This document shows, piece after piece, positions 1-11,450 of a DNA stretch of 64,000 nt. Below the pieces are notes generated by a model, which was given only the letters and a program-made list of their open reading frames with translations, did not search any database and was not told the DNA's origin. The DNA comes from Eupeodes corollae (Eukaryota; Arthropoda; Insecta; Diptera; Syrphidae), in NCBI RefSeq assembly GCF_945859685.1, contig NC_079148.1:91145007-91209006 (forward strand), in the 5' to 3' direction. A program made the translations under genes and the position numbers. The stretch's first letter is position 1, and every line of letters begins with the position of its first letter.

Positions 1-1490
1 TAACTATCTTTAAATAACTCCGTGTTGTTTCGCTTTTGAAATAATAAAATGTATGTGTTCAGAAAAAGAAAACTTAGTGTCAAAAATAACACCAAGGTCC
101 TTTATTTCACTCACGGTTGAAAGACTTTTATTGCCAAAACTGTAACTGAACAGCACTTTAGGTGTTGTACGAGAAGCTCTAAATATTTTACATTTAGAGA
201 TATTAAGCTCGAGATGATTATATTTACAACAATTAAAAAACGCATCTATATCTTTTTGAAAGTTAACACAGTTTTCAACTGAAGAAATTTGGGAATATAG
301 TTTCAAGTCATCTGCAAACATCAAACAAATAGAGAATTGTAGACAGTTCGGAATGTCATTGATGAAAATATTGAAAAGGAGGGGTCCCAAATGACTTCCC
401 TGAGGCAGTCCTGATAAGACTTCAATAAAAAAGGATTGATTGCCTTCGATTTTAACAATCTGTTTTCGATTTGACAAATAAGATTCTAACCATTAAAGAA
501 AACCGAATCTGAATCCCATCCTCTCCAACTTTCTTAATAGAAGTCTACGATGGACTCCATCGAACGCTTTCACAAAATCCGTGTACAAAACATCGACCTG
601 CATTCTTTTTTCCAAAGCAGATAAACAAAAGTAAGTACCCGTGGCATGATGGTTAGTGCGTTGGACTGTCATGCTAGAGGTCTTGGGTTCGATCCCTGCC
701 TATGCCATCTAAAGTCTTTTCACGGTTACTGCCTCTTGCGAGGAATTGACAAATTCTCCAAGAGTAACTATTGTCATGAAAAAGTGCTTTCTCGAAATTA
801 GTCGTTCGGAGTCGGCATATAAAACTGATAACATTACTCGCACACAGGAATGGTTGGGAGTTGTAAGTCACTAGGCCTTGGTTCTCAACAGACTGTCGCG
901 CCACCCAATTTTTATTTTTTATTTAGATAAACAAAACAGTTGTTAACAGACACAAATTCGTAGTAGTGGAGCGACCACTACAAAATCCATGCTGTCTCGA
1001 AGATATTATGTCTTTCACCGTGAAACTAAGTCTATTGAACACCAATTTTTCAAAAAGTTTTGGAATCGCTGAAAGTTTTGAGACTGGTCTATAGTTCTTA
1101 ATTAAGTGCTTGAGACCACTTTTATAAATAGGGCTGATGGATGATATTTTCCACTCTTCTAGAAAAACACCAGAATGGAGCGATTTATTAAAAATAATTT
1201 TTAGACCTTTACAAAGCGAAACAGCACATGCCGATATCAAAAGAGGAGGAATCAAATCTACTCCAGCTTTTATATTAACATCAAGAGAAACTAAGCCTTC
1301 AAATACCTCTTGATCAGATAGAGAAAACACATTAAAATCAACTTGAGAACTAATAGCATTATACAGGTTTTCACTATTAGGTATAATATCTATATTATAA
1401 TTCGCCTGAAAAAAACTTAGCAAAAAGATTGCATGTAGCTTCAGTACTATGGGAGGTCTCTCCATCAAGCTCCATAGAGCTAGGAAAAGC
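1..1490 (-). mobile_element. Non-LTR retrotransposon reverse transcriptase fragment, split by a SINE
   Basis: Read on the minus strand from about 1468 down to 10. The upstream part carries the early RT block ending in NYRPVSKLSAIPKLFEKLV. After an insertion the reading resumes with a motif-A-like TDFVKAFDGVHRRLL, then GLPQGSHLGPLLFN (motif B) and the catalytic box FADD (motif C), followed by thumb-type sequence (KDLGVIFD). These blocks are typical of Jockey/CR1-like LINEs. At least one frameshift separates the halves even when the SINE is ignored, so the copy is dead. The 3' end runs off the window. The clade is inferred by eye. Confidence 0.85.
631..924 (+). mobile_element. tRNA-derived SINE, copy 1, with target-site duplication
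   Basis: Starts with a tRNA-like head containing a box-A-like TGGCATGATGG (642-652) and a perfect box B GGTTCGATCCC (686-696), the internal RNA polymerase III promoter. A roughly 200-bp unrelated body and an AT-rich tail follow. It is flanked by the 12-bp direct repeat agataaacaaaa (619-630 and 925-936), a target duplication of the kind made by LINE machinery. The head does not fold as a complete tRNA. Two relatives lie at 27091 and 57277. It sits inside a minus-strand LINE RT reading frame. Confidence 0.88.
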
Positions 1491-1544
1491 AGAACTTTTG
1501 CGTTTAGAATTTAATTAATTTAACGAATACACGTCGTCTCACAG

Positions 1545-1900
1545 AATTCTTTCGGTTTAAAGGATCCTTTCACACTTAAATCCCTTTACGTTTCATATGT
1601 TAGGCCCATCCTGGAACATCCTGGAAAGAATTTACAAGATTTGTAGTAAGCAAACTAGGATGGAACATTGAAATGCCTTCGTACAATGTTGGTTGTCAGG
1701 TTATTGGCAATCAGACATTATAAACCGACGGAAGATGTTTGCTATTACTTATATAAAGGATATCATATTGATTTCCTTTTTCTTTTATTTCTTTTAGATC
1801 TATATGTTTCCTTTCGAGAACTAAGAAATGATATCTTGTTCCGTGAAAGTTATCTTAGGGTAAATTATGCTTTCAATTAGCCTTGAATTTTAGTAGACAC
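1545..1900 (+). pseudogene. Non-LTR RT C-terminal fragment
   Basis: In one plus frame the sequence reads SLYVSYVRPILE, and in another FTRFVVSKLGWNIEMPSY. Both are hallmarks of the region after the RT thumb in Jockey/CR1-like LINEs. Frameshifts and stops interrupt the reading, and nothing upstream supplies the catalytic blocks. The orientation is opposite to the neighbouring LINE fragments, so this is a separate insertion. The open frame at 1668-1880 is a shadow of this remnant. Confidence 0.55.
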
Positions 1901-2099
1901 AAAAATACAAAAGAGGTAGTTTAAAAATGTTCATCTATGATTCTTCTTCTATAGATCATTGGCTCGGTGGTCAGCAACTAATCTTCTTTTAGGTAGATTA
2001 TTGTTTTATTATCACTTAGAACGCTTTCTCCAAAAAAGCGTCTCCTTATCTCCTTTAATATTGGACGAAGTGGATTGTGTATAAGTAGTAGTAGTAGAC

Positions 2100-3487
2100 A
2101 TTTTTATTGATTGCATAATATAATATAACCATTGTTTTTAACATAAGATTAATATGGTTTGGCCTCAGGCCGTCTACCAGATTGACACTTCTTTTTAATT
2201 ATACTTAATATTTTTAATACAATTTAAGATTTCATAGCTTTAATTGCTGTTTTTTTTTTTATTTTGCTTTAAAAACTGCTTTCTATAATTTGTGATCTAT
2301 ATCTAAGCGCCGATACTGCATATCTATATAAAACTTCCCAGCCTAATTCGCCATTCAAAACGCACAGGACTTCGTTTAAATCCATAGAAGTGTTTCCAAA
2401 GTGTCTTACCCGGAATTCTCTTAGAATGAGACACTTTCCAATGGGATGGTATACATCTTCTCTCTCCTTAAGATTACAAAGGTCGCACAAAATTGTCAAT
2501 TCAGGCCGATGTGGAATGTACTTGAGCTTAATTATTTCTCCTCTTAGTTTTAATATTAAAGTTATCAGGCTTAGTGGAAATCTGTTTAGAAAGTATGTGT
2601 TTTCATAAAGATTAAAGTTTCACTGGCTGTAAATCATCCGGTGTTGCGAAGATTGCGCTTCCAATAAACAACTATTATACATAGAGCGACTTGCTCCTTC
2701 CAATAAATTCTGAAAACAGCTCCTCAAGCCACCCGGGCTAATATAAGAATGAATGCGCACATTTTCCCCAAATCCTTTTCCTAGTTCCTTACACTTTCTG
2801 ACAAGATTCCCATTTCATAAAATGATGTTTTCCAGGATCAGCTAAGGTAGTCTTCCCTCTTCCATCTCCAAGATTTTCATTACATAATCAAAATGTAATT
2901 TAGAAAAGAAGAATCTCAGAAACCTTTCTACATCATCGAATTTGGAATATCCCCATACTTGCGCACCATACAGCAAAATAGAGACTGCATTTGATCGGAA
3001 ATGTTTGATCTTCGCGCTATGGTCGACGTTTTTACTATCGATGTAACGACCCCAAACTGCTGAGATTTTTCTTTTCGCCTCCGATAACTGAAAGTGTTTT
3101 TTCATATTAAGGTTCGGGGTGATCAACATACCTTTCAATATTTTGACCTTGTTATTTCCACTTTTCATTCCGAGAACATCTGCCGCCACCATTTCTGAAG
3201 ATCATCATCTTCGATTTTTCCAAATCAACTGAAAGATTCCAAAGACCGCAATAGCTTTCGAGTCGGTTAATCATTCTCTGCATTCCATCAAAAGACTCCG
3301 CCAGGAAGACTATGTCGTCGGCAAATAACACACATGGCACCCATATTTGACCAAGCTCAATTCCTACTCCAATAGCTTCAACGATATCATTTATAAATAA
3401 TATAAAGAGCAAGGTGCTCTTCACTCTTTCGTTCACTCCCATATTGCATAAGGAGCAAAAATTAACCAAATCGTTTCTGCGTGGCAT
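2100..3487 (-). mobile_element. Non-LTR retrotransposon 3' half (copy B)
   Basis: Minus-strand RT relic. It begins within motif B (STLLFILFINDI), has the catalytic box in CVLFADDIVFLAES, then LEKSKMMIF and a thumb/connection segment (SILLYGAQVWGYSKFDDVE), and ends in a C-terminal cysteine block (ILCDLCNLKEREDVYH). A T-rich strand at 2250-2265 may be the poly(A) tail region. Several frameshifts break the reading. It abuts a second, 5'-truncated copy of the same family upstream (3488-4335), and the same family recurs on the plus strand at 55090-56400. Confidence 0.82.
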
Positions 3488-4335
3488 ACAATTTATGTGT
3501 TTTTTTCATCTGGAGACCAGTACATCCATTCAGTTCTAGAATAATACCACAATTTGCAGCAAGATCAATCCAATCCTTGTAAAATCCAGTTTTTCGACGC
3601 ATGACACTTCTCAACATAATATTTGGCAATCTGTTTTGGTCCATATTAATCACCTTAATCAAATAGTGTTCGCTCAGATTCAATGTTGATACAAAGAGTG
3701 TCGAAAGCCCTGTTTCCAAATGATACATGTACTTTGTCGTACTTAGAGGGAGGAGAAATACTTTTCTAAGGAAGAATCGAATCAAATTTTCAACAATTTC
3801 GTATTTCCGAACACCCCAGATATGTGCTCTATAAAACAGAACTATTTTTGCAGTTGCGTTAAAAACTTCATATTTGACGTTTGTTGATATGTTGTTATTA
3901 TTAATATTTTCTTCCAATTCGAGAAAATGGCCGTTCTAGCAGCATCAGCTTTGGCTTTGAGGTGTTTGTCCCTATTCAAATTAAACGTGAGAGTCATTCC
4001 CAGATAAACATAATCCTTGACTACTTCCAACACTACTCCATCATATCTCCAGCTTTCTAATCTTGCGGTCCGTACTGCACCATTTTGGAATACCATTATC
4101 TTTTTGCAGAATTTACTTAAAGTCCCCAAGAGCTGCAGAGAAGCTGAAGACTCTGCCTAAATGACAATGTCATCAGCATACATAATAACTTTTATTTTTA
4201 AGCTCTCAAACTCCACAAGGAAGCCAATCAACCAAGTCATCAAGAAATAACGCAAATAACAGTGGGCTGAGATTGCATCCTTGACGTAGTCCTCGATTTA
4301 TTTGGATCTCTTTTGATTAGCCACATCTATTATGA
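3488..4335 (-). mobile_element. Non-LTR retrotransposon fragment (copy A)
   Basis: A second minus-strand fragment of the same LINE family as 2100-3487. Reading from about 4330 downward: LRQGCNLSPLLFALFLDDL (motif B), MYADDIVI followed by a stop codon (motif C), YVYLGMTLTFNLNRDKHL (thumb), then RAHIWGVRKYEIVENLIRFF. The frame shifts near 3880. Its 3' part ends where copy B's RT begins, giving two head-to-tail truncated copies. No target duplication was seen. Confidence 0.78.
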
Positions 4336-4639
4336 ACGCTAGCTGTCTTTTGATTGTAAAGTTTTTCCAGTGCTTTAACATACTTGGATGATACAAATAA
4401 GTTGTTGTTAAGTTTATATTTTTAAGCTCATTCAAATAATTAAAATTCTTGTTATTACTTACATAATGAAAATATACTAATGTTTATATAATTGGTGTAA
4501 ATAAATAAAGTAACTAAAATAAAAAAATGGTACTCACGTACAAAACCAATAGGTCTACCTGTACTTTTCACATCTCAAACTTTAAAATGTAATAATACAA
4601 TATATGTTTTATTAGTTTGTTTGTAAGCCGAACGATCTA

Positions 4640-5290
4640 CTGCAACGTAAAATTTTTGGTTAATGGGCTCTTGGAAAGTTGACCGGAGATCCACTTTTTT
4701 ACCGAAAAATTGTCTTCAGCAACGAAGCTCATTTTTTTTCTCAATGGGTACGTAATGTAAATAAACAGAATTGTTAATTTTGGAACGAAAATCATTGCGA
4801 GAGCTAACAATGCATCTAGTCACAGTTTGGGCAGGTGGCATTATTGGACCGTACTTCTTCAAACATGATGCGAATCGTAACGTAACTGTGAATGGTGAGC
4901 GCTACCGTGAGATGATATCCAACTTTTTGTTACCCAAAATGCAAGAGCTTGACTTGCATGACATGTAGTTTCAACTAGACGGTGCGACAATCCACACAGC
5001 ACGCCCAACAATGGACTTATTGAAAGGCGAGTTCGGTGAACATTTTATTTCACGTTCGAGACCGGCCTGGATCGAGCGATTTAACGCCTTTAGACTATTT
5101 TTGTTGGCTCTGTTAAAGCTCATGTCTATACAGGCAAGCTGGCTTCAATTGACACATTGAAATATTTATTTGTAAGATATACCGGCCGAAATGTTGGAAA
5201 GAGTATGCCAAAATTGGACTAAGCGGATTGACCATTTGAGGGAGATTCAAGGTCAACAATTGCATGAAATAATCTTAAAACATTAAATTA
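4640..5290 (+). pseudogene. Tc1/mariner-superfamily transposase relic
   Basis: Encodes the catalytic core of an IS630/Tc1/mariner transposase. A segment reading IVFSNEAHFF lies where the first catalytic Asp (usually SDEAHF) should be. It is followed by VTVWAGGIIGPYFF, VNGERYREMI and FQLDGATIHTAR (second Asp present), and the C-terminal end RIDHLREIQGQQLHEII. The first Asp is Asn, and stops and frame breaks occur at about 4770, 4967 and 5157, so it is inactive. No terminal inverted repeats were identified. Confidence 0.8.
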
Positions 5291-5299
5291 TATGGACCG

Positions 5300-7060
5300 T
5301 ACTATAGATTCAAATAAAGATTTCATCCATTTTTCTGACTTGTAAGTGTTTTTTTTTTTAAACTTTCATATAGCTTTTAAAAAATCACCCTTTACTTAGG
5401 TAGGTAAATTAAAAAGTTTCTGAAATCTCTACTTATATTTAAAATTCTGTTCGCTTCAATGTCTCGGATTGAACATATCATATTCTTCTGAGCAACGAAG
5501 ATGAATGTGTTGAATAAAGGACTCAAAATGTAGGTTTAATTTATTTCTGTGAGGCTTGTTAAGAGTTATCAATTAAGTTACATTTGTTCTGCACGAGATT
5601 TAGTCTTGTGCATTTTAAACAAAAGTTGCACTTATCTAAAGAGAATTTTAGAACTTTCGTTGGATCCCCTTTAAATGCAGCAAAAATAAGAAAACTCCTC
5701 TTATTAAGTTCTTGTTAATTATAATTTTGCACAGATTGTATTAAATATTGAATCAAAATTGAAGCAATAAAACGATGAGTCTTCTTTCGACTTATCAATC
5801 AATTAAATTTAAATGTCCCTTTTGATATACAACTGGTATTTTTTCAAGAAAAGTTCTGCTAATTGTTTTTACTTTCGATTAAGTATGACGCCAATAAGAG
5901 TAAACAGTCTATGAAATTTGGTGTTAAAAAACCCAATTCTCAAAAGGACAGGAAATACTCAAACATATCCTGTTTTTGCAAAAACAAAAAAATCCACGGA
6001 AATTACACTATACCCGGGAAGTATACATGTACATTCCTATCTTGTTTACTTCCTTCCCCTATAGGTAATTATTATGCTCAGACCATGTCCTGTTTGTTTA
6101 TTTGAAGGCTAAAGTGAGGTGCGCGTTGAGTGCTCTCGGTCTGTGTTATAATATGTAGGAGTAGGTGTAACACACCTATGTAATTATATAGGCGTCATTG
6201 GCAATCTAACAATTGCTTTTCTATTCGTTTTGGGTTGACTAATTACCTTATACGAAATACGAGTATATTTGACTTTTTGCTTATTGTTTTTCTTTGTATA
6301 CCTGAAGTGCATACATTTTAGTTATTTCCATTTAGATAAATTCATTCAGATACAAAATGTTTGAGATACAAAATGTTTGCTATGCATTTTTAATTTTCAA
6401 AGGTTGCATTTTTGTTGAATGATTCAACACTGGGAGTATATAGCTTATTGTATTTTATGGTTTTAAGGTACATTTATACAAATTAATGCGTACCTATACC
6501 TAATTACAAAAAAAGAAGATATTTGTATGTAGAATTGAATCTGAAATTTCATTCAGTATATAGACCCGAAGATTTCTACAATTGATTTTTTAAGAACTTA
6601 GATATACGTTCTTCAAAATGAGTAATCAAGCTGATTAATTTGTTTGATGTTCATACTATAGATCAGTACTCAAAGTTTTGGGATTGTTTTTTTGAAAAGT
6701 TAGCTATTTTTACCTATATACTCTGATATTGTCTTTTAAGCAATGTCCATTACTTTCGACGGTGATTTTAAGCCTGAATGAAAGTTTGTTCAAATTAAAT
6801 TTAATTTGAGGCTAAGATTATGTTTATCTATTTTTTTTTAAAGTCAAAATCAATAAAATTTAAAATTATGTTTATTTCTTTAACAAGCAAGTTATGGGTT
6901 TATTTTTCGCTAAATTAACTCTATGTACATTTTCTTAGAAATAAACAACAAACTCGAAGTTGTCGCGATGGAGCATACAAATTCATTAAAGACAACAAAA
7001 GAGTGTATTGGTATGATAAGATAATATTTTACTTATAATATTCACAAAATACATTTAGAG
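5300..7060. other. AT-rich intergenic sequence without recognisable genes
   Basis: No coding pattern or transposon motif could be supported. One small symmetric site at 6163-6177 (AGGTGT-AAC-ACACCT) resembles two facing T-box half-sites. A 15-bp unit gatacaaaatgtttg is repeated twice near 6350. Confidence 0.4.
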
Positions 7061-7069
7061 TCTATTTTC

Positions 7070-7460
7070 AAGTGATTGAATTCCTAAAAGTTAACAATTT
7101 CTGAATAGTGAACTTTGTAAACTTTTCTTGAACCATTTCAATTCTCTTAGAATGAATGTTATAAAAAGGGTAAGTGATTATGGATCAGTATTCCAAGATT
7201 GGTCTTACATATGAGGTAAAACGCGATTTGAGAACAACTTTTCTTGAACCATTTCAATTCTCTTAGAATGAATGTTATAAAAAGGGTAAGTGATTATGGA
7301 TCAGTATTCCAAGATTGGTCTTACATATGAGGTAAAACGCGATTTGAGAACAAAAGGGTGTTGGAATTCTGAGCTACTGGGTTACTGAGGATAGGCTAAA
7401 TTCAATGTGCTTAACAAAGTTGGTTGTCTATTTTGTAGTCAAAGATAATGTCATAAAAGT
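7070..7460 (-). pseudogene. Non-LTR RT C-terminal fragment
   Basis: On the minus strand the sequence reads TSYVRPILEY followed by a degenerate W-P-Y type stretch and RIE.VQ.KFTKF. This is the conserved region after the thumb of Jockey/CR1-like RTs, the same region as the plus-strand relic at 1545-1900. It is short, and part of it is tandemly duplicated. Confidence 0.5.
7120..7351. repeat. Perfect tandem duplication, 2 x 116 bp
   Basis: Units 7120-7235 and 7236-7351 appear identical base for base, starting aacttttcttgaacc and ending gatttgagaac. Perfect identity suggests a recent duplication, unless it is an assembly artefact. The unit lies inside a decayed RT fragment. Confidence 0.93.
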
Positions 7461-8599
7461 TGCGACAAAAAGAAAAAACACCGAGATTTAAATGGGATAA
7501 TTTCGAAATATCATCTTGTAAGCGATGGCAGTCAGTAAAAAATTGTATGCATGGAAAAAACTTTCATACACTTTCATTTACTTCAAAAATTTGTCCCATC
7601 AATGATAAGTGCTGTTTTTTGGTATATAGTACAGTGAGAATTTCCCAACAAAACGATTCGCGGAAGCCAGATTTTTGTATTTAAAAACTGGTACAACTGA
7701 AAGAAGATCTCTCAGAATAATAATAAAAAAAAACTGAATAAAACTAATAAAATAGACAATTTTCAAGAAGAAATGGTAAGAAAACATCTGGAAGTTGAGA
7801 TTCTATAAAAAAAAGTTCGTTTAACAATTGCTTCAAGGAGGGGGTTTGTTCGTAGACTACTTCATTAACATGTGGTGTTGAAGAAAGCTTAAAACTCGCC
7901 TAAATTCTTTATATACCTGAATCGAGTTTAAATAAGCTTGATTCGCCTTGATTCCGGTCGGAGATCAGAGTCGATTCGAGTCAAAATTTGCCAAGAAAAA
8001 CCTGTGTTTTACAGATAATGTGTTATGGTCTGTTTATTTGCATGTTTGTGTACAAAAAATATGGTTTTGTTTTAATCAAATTAAAAAAAATGGACATGGA
8101 GTAGGTATCATATTCCTTTAATTTATCTAAACTGAGATAAAAGTTTAATGAGTAAGATTCTATACTCTATAATTTTTATCGGTTTCATACTGCGGACATT
8201 TTTTTGTTATTCATGTAAAATCCTACTATACTATGGATAGATTTTCCAACAAAAGACGGATAATTGTATTGTTTAAGCCTTAGTACTCATATGTACACTG
8301 CCACTCATCTAAATGGGTTCACAATTTCACGTGCTTTACTGTTAGCCTTTTTAGGTATTGCAGAGATATCTCTGCCTACGCTGTTTTCATGCCTTCCATT
8401 GATAATTCCTTGTCTTTATGTTGTCTCCCCGAGTCGTATACCTTATGGAGAAGACGTCACCAAACATTTTCAATGGCAAGAGCTTTATCATGAGGGAATA
8501 ACAATTGTATTTTTCCTAAAAGGTAAAATATTTGTAGGAAGGCCTTTCGCAACCCACCTATGCACATATTGGCATTCATTCGCGATATAATAAATAAAT

Positions 8600-9010
8600 A
8601 TTAGTAGGAAATTTCTCCCTTCACAGCTATGCATAAATATTGTTCTTCTTTACGAAGGTAAAGATTAATAGAAGTAGTATAGTTGTAGCCATCTGGACCT
8701 TCTAAGTGGAATTTATTTTCATCTGAAAAGATGACTCGCTTCGACTCTGATTTTTACGACTTTCGTTTTTAGCTAAATTGAAGACGATTTTCTTTTCGCT
8801 TTTCGTTTAGAGGTGCTTTTTTCTGATTTTTGTTTCTTTTTAAATCTTTTGCTATTGTGAGCTCGTTTCAACGTCTCCGAACGATGTTTAGCACCAATTT
8901 AAAGTCCAATTTTCTATGCAGTATCATGAGAACTTGAAGCTCTGACGATTGCACCCTTATCTGCCATTGATGTGGCCCTATAACTTCAACCTTTAATATT
9001 CGTTCTGTAA
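8600..9010 (-). pseudogene. Tc3-like (Tc1/mariner) transposase fragment
   Basis: The minus strand reads SKRVIFSDENKFHLEGPDGY followed by a Y-F-D-L-R-K-E-E-Q stretch, the first catalytic Asp region of Tc3-like transposases. The Asp is present here. Upstream is a basic segment with stops (RASSSHDTA, RFKKKQKSEKS), which fits a decayed DNA-binding/linker part. The rest of the DDE domain is not readable. The plus-strand open frame at 8264-8590 is not supported as a gene. Confidence 0.65.
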
Positions 9011-9817
9011 ATTTTGGTGTTTTTTTTTCAATTTTCCTTATTCAAATATATCATATAAGTCATGTCATGATTTGAAATTCATATAAAAACTTTCTGCAAA
9101 AACCGACATTCTAAAAACGAAAGAGTTGATGCAAAAACCTTTTAATTAGTTTTCTTTTAAATATTTCAAAATATGTACATATCTGGGATTTCTAAGAAAC
9201 ATAAACAGAATTGCTCTTGTAAATTCTCATTATGTTTTCATTATTCTATATTTTCAAAATAATGCAAAGGTATTCCTTAATTTATTCATTATTATATTTA
9301 TTTTCATTTCCAATTTCATATATCGAAGACTTATAATGAATTTTTAATTACGTAGTCGTGTCATACGTCCCAAATATAAAATATAATATGTTAAGAGCTA
9401 TAAAGTATTTACTGTTATTTTATTTATTTACAACGGATATTTTTAATTAAAAAAAAAACATTTAACTTCACTCAAAATGACCGCCCTCAGCTTTAATGTC
9501 AGGCCTTGTGGGCATTGACCTAGAATGGTACTCACTATTTCTATTGATATTTTTGATTTTAATTGTACCTTAAGAATTAATTAAAAAATTCTTGCGAGCA
9601 CTCTTTTTAGCACGCTCTCCAATTCTAGTCACAAAAATTAAGCAAAAATATTTAAATATGGACTTTTGAAAAGCCAATCTTAAAGGTTGTCTAATATCTG
9701 GGATATTGACCCTAAGGCACTTTAATGTTTTCTTGTCCTTGTTTCACTCTCCAGACTCCTATAGCAAAATTCATCTATCTCATATTTGTAAGAAGCTGTA
9801 TCAAATCCCATATTTTA

Positions 9818-9847
9818 CTAGCGGCTCGGTACGTGCTTCGCTACGCA
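9818..9847 (-). other. Helitron 3' hairpin and CTAG terminus
   Basis: On the minus strand TGCGT-A-GC-GAA-GC-ACGTA folds as a 7-bp stem (one G-T pair, one bulged A) with a 3-nt loop. About 8 nt later come CTAG and a host T. Helitrons end in a short hairpin followed by CTRR inserted in A|T. Confidence 0.75.
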
Positions 9848-11450
9848 TAAGGCATAGTTATAAAAAAAAATGATTATTAAGTTCATTTATTCAAACAAAA
9901 AAATATTTCAAATCGCTAGCTATTTAAAAGTCCAAATGACTTATAATATAATCATCAGCAGAGAGTAAAAACTAAAAAATAACAAAGAATTGGGTACTCT
10001 TACTATGGTCTATATGGGTTAGTCTAAAACAGTTCTAAAAACAATATTTTTAGTTTTTCCATTTGAACATGAATAAATAAACAGTTGAATGTATCGACTC
10101 TGGAACAGGTAACATGAAGTTGGCCATGTAAAAAACTTGATTCCTCCGAATTGACACCACAAACGTGATGTGTTTGACCTTGGGCCTTATTTATGAACAT
10201 CGCAAATGATAAACGCACAGGATTTTGTAATCTTTTGAACTCAAATGTCATGTCAGTTGGAATTATAGGGATACGCGGTATCAAACATACTTCTCCCTTT
10301 GAATTACCCGTTAAGATTGTAGCTTCAATCAAATTTGGCAATAACTTTTTCACTGCCAATCTGGTGCCATTACACAGTTTTGGTGGATTAATGGTTCGCA
10401 ATAATATAATCAAAGAACTAATTTTAGATTCAAGCAATGCGGTGGTATACCAGCCGGTTCCAATGAATTTAAAAACTCAATTAGATAATTCATTTCCTGG
10501 CAGTTTCGCTTGAATTTTAAATGTTTTTCGGTGCTAAAATTGTGCGTACTCTCAACCAATTATGATTTCTGTAATTCCGAAGAATATTCGGAAAAACACA
10601 TTCAATTAACTCATCTATAGATTACGCAATTGTAAAAAAAATTGTTCAGTAAAGTGATCAATCCGTTGGTACTGTCGATTGGTATTTTGCCATCACCAAT
10701 TTCTAACGATTATTTTGATAACTCTGGGGCAGTTGATCATTATGTAGGTTAATGCGCATATTAATATTCAGTGTCAATTTTCGTATATGACTCCAAAGAA
10801 GGGATGACTTTAAACAAGCGTTTATTTCATCAGTAGTATTTGATCGAGGAATGGCATTCAATGTTTGACGAAAGTCCCCTGACAGCAATATTAGAGCACC
10901 ACCAAAAAGCTGTTGATTACCGCAAAAATTTTGCATTGTTGTTCGATTAAATGCTTCTATTGATTTTTAATCGCCATTTTAATTCCATAAAATAATTCAC
11001 GTTAATCGCAGAACTTTTGCCATAGCTGAATTTCTCGAAATATTACAAATTGGAGTTTCAAAACCCGTACATTCAATGGCAATTTTAATGCAAAGTGTGC
11101 GGACCGCCTTCTAATAATGTAGCAGCAATTCCCGAAGATGCAAGTGCCAATGCAATTATCTATTCCGATCGAATAATTGCCAAAATCAATGATACAGCAG
11201 ATGATTAGATTGTACAAATAAACGTATGTAAATCATTGGAATTGAACTCCTGCTCACGTTGCAATTCACGATCAAAAAAATCATGTATCTCTCGATTTGG
11301 TGCGGTCATACACAATTGTGCTAATGCTTTATTTACAATCGTAAGAGACTTCAATTATTATTACAGCTTCGTTGTACATTTCCAATGTAATCAACAAATC
11401 GGGATTTCTTTAAATATAAGTACAAATTGTTTGTATATGGGTGTATAGAA
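9818..11450 (-). mobile_element. Helitron remnant: Pif1-like helicase C-terminal region and 3' terminus
   Basis: The minus strand encodes pieces of the Helitron Rep/Helicase protein: NKALAQLCM, ALASSGIAATLLEGG (frame-shifted), FGGALILLSGDFRQTL, INACLKSSLLWSH, LNSLEPAGIPPHCLNLK, PPKLCNGTRLAVKKL, INKAQGQT and HGQLHVTCSRV. The segment that should carry the Walker A P-loop is missing between the N-K-A-L and A-L-A-S-S blocks, an apparent internal deletion. Downstream on the same strand is a short hairpin followed by CTAG and a T, the canonical Helitron 3' end. The RepHel N-terminus is absent. Confidence 0.88.

Noticed and set aside
636..710. Apparent tRNA gene with a good box B
   Set aside because: No complete cloverleaf or acceptor stem; the head continues into a conserved SINE body shared by three copies and flanked by target duplications.
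8264..8590. Plus-strand open frame of 108 codons with hydrophobic stretches
   Set aside because: No recognisable domain; it lies antisense to the edge of a Tc3-like transposase relic.
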